A stretch of DNA of 11,644 nt from JAFDVJ01 sp964487505 (GTDB lineage: Bacteria > Acidobacteriota > Blastocatellia > Pyrinomonadales > Pyrinomonadaceae), in contig CAZARD010000126.1 in NCBI GenBank assembly GCA_964487505.1, positions 1 through 11,644 of the forward strand, written 5' to 3'. The first letter of the stretch is position 1. Each line of letters starts with the position of its first letter. Positions 8,871 to 11,644 of the stretch are shown here, one piece after another. Under the pieces are notes generated by a model. The model was not told the DNA's origin, did no database searches, and worked only from the letters and a program-made list of their open reading frames with translations. The translations under genes and the position numbers were made by a program.

Positions 8871-8889
8871 AATCGCGAATCGCAAATGC
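8871..8889. repeat. Heptad repeat AATCGCR, copy cluster 1
   Basis: AATCGCG, AATCGCA and a truncated AATGCC follow directly one after another. A matching cluster lies at 9041-9060, and an inverted copy (GCGATTTGCG) at 8965-8974. Such heptads are probably slippage-prone intergenic repeats. Confidence 0.5.
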
Positions 8890-8891
8890 CC

Positions 8892-8932
8892 CGATCGGCC
8901 CCCTTACTTCGTGCGGGGTTCTGCATTGCGCG
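8892..8932. repeat. Direct repeat copy 1 (28-bp identical core)
   Basis: The core at 8899-8926 (CCCCCTTACTTCGTGCGGGG then TTCTGCAT) is identical to 9004-9031, with partial similarity extending on both sides (CGATCGG upstream, GC and CG downstream). The distance between cores is 105 bases. The C-run and GGGG inside the core can pair weakly. It resembles a dispersed palindromic element rather than part of a gene. Confidence 0.75.
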
Positions 8933-8982
8933 TTTACGGGTGATAGCACATCAGCAGACCGAACGCGATTTGCGGCCGCGAG

Positions 8983-9002
8983 CCGATCGCTCCCGCGATC
9001 GG
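8983..9002. repeat. Perfect 8-bp hairpin CCGATCGC/GCGATCGG
   Basis: An eight-base perfect stem around the four-base loop TCCC, immediately before direct repeat copy 2. It sits about 70 bases downstream of the lon stop on the minus strand. No T-tract follows in that direction (CTCGCGG), so if it ends lon transcripts it is not a classical intrinsic terminator. Confidence 0.6.
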
Positions 9003-9037
9003 ACCCCCTTACTTCGTGCGGGGTTCTGCATCGCACG
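8996..9037. repeat. Direct repeat copy 2 (28-bp identical core)
   Basis: The core at 9004-9031 is identical over 28 bases to copy 1. Unlike copy 1 it is framed by an imperfect inverted repeat: GCGATTTGCGGCCG (8965-8978) on one side and CGGCCGATCGCAAATCGC (9036-9053) on the other. The two copies therefore share a core but differ in the placement of their heptad arms. Confidence 0.75.
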
Positions 9038-9040
9038 GCC

Positions 9041-9060
9041 GATCGCAAATCGCAAATGGC
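9041..9060. repeat. Heptad repeat, copy cluster 2
   Basis: GATCGCA, AATCGCA and AATGGC are consecutive near-copies of the unit seen at 8871-8889, placed just downstream of the lon stop codon. Confidence 0.5.
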
Positions 9061-9070
9061 CCGGGGCTCG

Positions 9071-11509
9071 CTAGGCGATGTTGTCGGTCACCTTCGGAGA
9101 CGAGGTGGCATCGCCGGACTTTTCGGACCAAACCTGGGGAGCTTCGATCGATGTCACCGGTTCCGGCTTCGGCTCGAGCGCGATCGCCAGGACTTCGTCG
9201 ATCATATCGACCGCGTGGATCGTCAGGTCCTCCCGCACTTCTTCGGGAATATCCGCCAGGTCCTTTTCGTTGTCCTTCGGCAGGATGATCGTCCTCAGCC
9301 CGAAGCGGTGAGCGGCGAGCAGTTTCTCCTTTACCCCGCCGATCGGCAGGACCTTTCCTCGGAGCGTGATCTCGCCCGTCATCGCGACGTCGTGCCGTGC
9401 CCGCTGACCGGTCAGGATCGAAACGATCGCCGTTGCCATCGTGATGCCCGCGCTCGGGCCGTCCTTCGGGATCGCACCCTCGGGTACGTGCACGTGAAGA
9501 TCCTTTTCGTTGAATTCGTCGTTGCTGATGCCGAGCGATTCGGCGCGCGTCTTGACGCAGGTCAACGCAGCGCGCGCCGATTCCTGCATTACTTCGCCGA
9601 GTTTTCCCGTAAGCGTCACGTTTCCCTTGCCTTTGACGAGCGTCGCCTCGATCTGCAGCACGTCGCCGCCGACCTCGGTCCAGGCCAGCCCGTTGACGAG
9701 CCCGATCTCGCTCGAGCGAGCGATGTCCTGTTTGCGGAACCGGATCGTGCCCAACAGTTCACGAACCTTTTCCGCGTCGACAACGGTCCGAAAATCGTCC
9801 TTCGCGGCCGTCACGACGAACTGTTTCGCGATCTTCCTGAGACACGAAGAGATCTCGCGTTCAAGATTGCGAACGCCGGCCTCGCGGGTGTAATGGCGGA
9901 TAACCTCGAGAATTCCGTCGTCGGTGAATTTCACCGTTTCGCCGTCCAGCCCGTTGCCTTCGGCCTGTTTCGGGATCAGGTGGCGTTTCGCGATCTCGCA
10001 TTTTTCGCGTTCGGTGTAGCCCGAAAGATTCAGGATCTCGAGACGGTCCTGCAGCGCCGGCGGGATGGTGTGGAGAACGTTCGCGGTCGCTATGAAGAAC
10101 ACCTGCGAAAGATCGTAATCGACGTCGAGGTAGTGATCGCGGAATGTATTGTTCTGCTCCGGATCGAGGACCTCGAGCAGCGCCGCCGACGGATCGCCGC
10201 GGAAATCGCGGCCGAGCTTGTCGACCTCGTCGAGCAGGATCACCGGATTGATCGTCCCGGCGCGCTTCATAAGTTGGACGATCTGCCCCGGAAGCGCGCC
10301 GATGTAGGTTCTGCGATGCCCGCGGATCTCGGCCTCGTCGTGGACGCCGCCGAGCGCGAGACGGACGAACTTTCTACCGGTCGCCCGCGCGATGGACTTT
10401 CCGAGCGATGTTTTTCCGACGCCGGGCGCGCCGACGAAGCAGAGGATGGTCCCCTTCGGGTTCTTCACCAACTGCCGCACGGCGAGATATTCTAGAATCC
10501 GGTCTTTGATCTTTTCGAGCCCGTAATGGTCTTCGTTCAGCACGCGCTCGGCCTCGCCAAGGTCCTGGATCTCGTCGGATCTTTCCTTCCAGGGAACATT
10601 CAGAAGCCAATCGATATAGGTGCGCGACACTGTCGATTCGGCCGACATCGGCGACATCGCCTCGAGCCTCGAGAATTCCTGAAGCGCCTTTTCACGCGCT
10701 TCGTCGGACATTCCCGCCTCTTCGATCTTCTTTTTCAGCTCTTCTAGCTCGGCCTTCTCGTCCTTGCGTCCGAGTTCCTTGTGGATCGCCTTGATCTGCT
10801 CGTTCAAGTAATACTCGCGCTGATGCTTGTCCATCTGCTTCTTGGTCCGCGCGTGTATGTTGCGGTCGAGCTGTTTCTTTTCGATCTCGGTCTCGAGGAT
10901 CTCGATGAGTTTCTGCAGGCGCTCCTGCACCGACGACGTTTCGAGCAATTTCTGCTTCTCATCGACCGAGATGCGCAGATGCGACGACATCGCATCGGTT
11001 ATCTGCGCCGCGGAAATGCCGCGGAGCGACGCGTGGAGCGCGTCCGAATATGCGTCCGGCGAAACGCGCAGGAGCTGCTCGACAAGATTATGGACCTTCT
11101 GCAGAAGCCCATCGGTGCGGTAGCCCGATTCGTCGACCGAATCGATCTTCCGGACGTAGGCGTAGAACATCCCGTTGGCGTCCTGTTCAACGCGCACCGC
11201 GACACCGCGGTCGCGGCCCTCGACGACGACCTTGATCTGGCCGTTCTCCTGCTTCTGGGCCTGCAGGATGCGTCCCAGCGTGCCGATCGAATATACCTGT
11301 TCGGGGCTCGGCTCATCGACCGAGGCGTCGTGCTGCGTCGCGAGAAAAATGTTCCGCTCGCCGACCATCGCTTTCTCGAGCGCGGCGACCGAGCTCGCAC
11401 GGCCGATCTTGAAGGCGACCTTCGTGTACGGGAAGATCACGACGTCGCGGATCGGGACCATCGGAAATCGGACGATATCCTTCGGCATCTGGTCTGAGAA
11501 TTCTTGCAT
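9071..11509 (-). CDS. lon: ATP-dependent protease La (Lon, bacterial LonA type)
   Basis: Cytoplasmic homohexameric AAA+ protease that degrades misfolded and regulatory proteins. It has 812 residues, the usual LonA size. Order: N-terminal substrate-recognition domain (about 14-210, beginning FPMVPIRDVVIFPYTK), coiled-coil segment (about 200-285), AAA+ module with Walker A GAPGVGKT (360-367), Walker B VILLDEVD (423-430), sensor-1 Asn477 in TAN and sensor-2 region GVRNLER (545-551), then the protease domain with Ser686 in PKDGPSAG and Lys729 in GGVKEKL, the Ser-Lys dyad. It ends with a polar Pro/Glu/Ser/Thr tail of about 34 residues beyond the usual ALEP end; this is probably disordered. ATG 11509 has no visible Shine-Dalgarno; in-frame ATGs at codons 8 and 17 are alternatives. 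A promoter candidate lies about 60 bases upstream. No CIRCE element was seen. Identity is certain. Confidence 0.97.
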   Translation of the reverse strand: MQEFSDQMPKDIVRFPMVPIRDVVIFPYTKVAFKIGRASSVAALEKAMVGERNIFLATQHDASVDEPSPEQVYSIGTLGRILQAQKQENGQIKVVVEGRDRGVAVRVEQDANGMFYAYVRKIDSVDESGYRTDGLLQKVHNLVEQLLRVSPDAYSDALHASLRGISAAQITDAMSSHLRISVDEKQKLLETSSVQERLQKLIEILETEIEKKQLDRNIHARTKKQMDKHQREYYLNEQIKAIHKELGRKDEKAELEELKKKIEEAGMSDEAREKALQEFSRLEAMSPMSAESTVSRTYIDWLLNVPWKERSDEIQDLGEAERVLNEDHYGLEKIKDRILEYLAVRQLVKNPKGTILCFVGAPGVGKTSLGKSIARATGRKFVRLALGGVHDEAEIRGHRRTYIGALPGQIVQLMKRAGTINPVILLDEVDKLGRDFRGDPSAALLEVLDPEQNNTFRDHYLDVDYDLSQVFFIATANVLHTIPPALQDRLEILNLSGYTEREKCEIAKRHLIPKQAEGNGLDGETVKFTDDGILEVIRHYTREAGVRNLEREISSCLRKIAKQFVVTAAKDDFRTVVDAEKVRELLGTIRFRKQDIARSSEIGLVNGLAWTEVGGDVLQIEATLVKGKGNVTLTGKLGEVMQESARAALTCVKTRAESLGISNDEFNEKDLHVHVPEGAIPKDGPSAGITMATAIVSILTGQRARHDVAMTGEITLRGKVLPIGGVKEKLLAAHRFGLRTIILPKDNEKDLADIPEEVREDLTIHAVDMIDEVLAIALEPKPEPVTSIEAPQVWSEKSGDATSSPKVTDNIA

Positions 11510-11569
11510 ATCTTGTTTGTCGATTCGGGATTTTGCTATCGATAAAGTCCTAATGAGCCTCGATTTCTG

Positions 11570-11598
11570 ATTTTAGTTGATTGAGGTCGACAAGCCAA
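11570..11598 (-). promoter_or_regulatory. Candidate sigma-70-type promoter of lon
   Basis: On the minus strand TTGGCT (11593-11598, 4 of 6) and TAAAAT (11570-11575, 5 of 6) are separated by exactly 17 bases. The start of transcription would fall near 11563, giving a leader of about 53 bases before the lon ATG. Confidence 0.5.
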
Positions 11599-11619
11599 GC
11601 CATTTCATTTGGGATGCTC

Positions 11620-11641
11620 GAACCGGGCGGTAGCGAGGTTC
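11620..11641. repeat. REP-like palindrome at right edge
   Basis: GAACC (11620-11624) and GGTTC (11637-11641) form an inverted repeat around a GC-rich 12-base centre. In layout it resembles REP-type elements. The remaining upstream DNA of lon (11599-11644) shows no gene. Confidence 0.4.
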
Positions 11642-11644
11642 AGA

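Larger units (their letters stand above)
8361..9070. other. 710-base intergenic region without a recognisable gene
   Basis: This is the longest non-coding stretch, between the lon stop and the peptidase start. Short open frames exist on both strands, but none has a recognisable domain or a good ribosome site, and they overlap one another freely. The half near the peptidase carries its ribosome site, a promoter candidate and a dyad. The middle (about 8540-8860) has isolated hairpins, for example GGGACG/CGTCCC at 8729-8749 and GCCCC/GGGGC at 8636-8658. The half near lon (8871-9060) is a cluster of direct repeats, heptad repeats and palindromes. It could hold a small RNA or be eroded former coding DNA; nothing in the sequence decides this. 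Confidence 0.7.

Noticed and set aside
8484..8885. Minus-strand open frame of 133 codons in the intergenic region
   Set aside because: No domain, no ribosome site, compositionally random, and overlapped by competing frames on the same strand.
8899..9031. Possible two-repeat CRISPR remnant
   Set aside because: Only two copies, spacer of 77 bases far above normal, rearranged flanks and no cas gene.
8240..10495. Plus-strand open frame of 751 codons opposite the lon 3' half and the intergenic repeats
   Set aside because: Its coding part mirrors lon, with Arg/Asp/Ala-rich low-complexity translation typical of antisense frames in GC-rich genes. No domain or ribosome site.
10781..11497. Plus-strand open frame of 238 codons opposite the lon 5' part
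   Set aside because: Asp/Leu/Arg-rich mirror of Lon coding sequence, with no independent support.

Overview
The window looks like a scaffold from an environmental (metagenome-type) bacterial genome, most likely Acidobacteriota close to Blastocatellia/Pyrinomonadales. This placement is an inference. It rests on overall gene character, the long secreted subtilase ending in a carboxypeptidase-regulatory-like domain (a tail I associate with that group), and intergenic DNA rich in small palindromic repeats. There is no 16S or other decisive marker. Two runs of exactly ten Ns (1433-1442 and 2959-2968) are scaffold gaps; each falls inside a conserved gene and breaks its frame artificially.

Every convincing gene lies on the minus strand, so transcription runs from right to left: lon (9071-11509), a secreted S8/S53-like serine peptidase (5163-8360), engB (4370-4963), rho (2775-4158, gapped), glgA (1273-2690, gapped) and purA (1-1261, last dozen or so codons outside the window). 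Large plus-strand open frames opposite lon, rho and the peptidase are shadows of GC-rich coding sequence.

The genes do not form one pathway. Lon (ATP-dependent cytoplasmic protease), EngB (50S ribosome assembly GTPase) and Rho (transcription termination) are housekeeping functions. GlgA and PurA are separated by only 11 bases and probably share a transcript: GlgA extends alpha-1,4-glucan from ADP-glucose, and PurA makes adenylosuccinate for AMP synthesis. The peptidase is the one accessory-type gene. It is exported and multidomain, and its active site appears to combine S8 and S53 features (Glu where S8 enzymes have His).

Between genes, the strongest signal is a perfect 15-bp hairpin with a T-rich tail directly after rho, abutting the glgA start. 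The 710-bp gap between lon and the peptidase has no recognisable gene. It holds a 28-bp exact direct repeat in two copies, short heptad repeats, hairpins, and a promoter/dyad candidate for the peptidase. A consensus-like promoter placed so that engB would be leaderless, a good lon promoter candidate, and REP-like palindromes at 5051-5067 and 11620-11641 complete the picture. I found no CRISPR array, tRNA, rRNA, transposase or defence system. Apart from the peptidase's unusual active site, I see no convincing new system.
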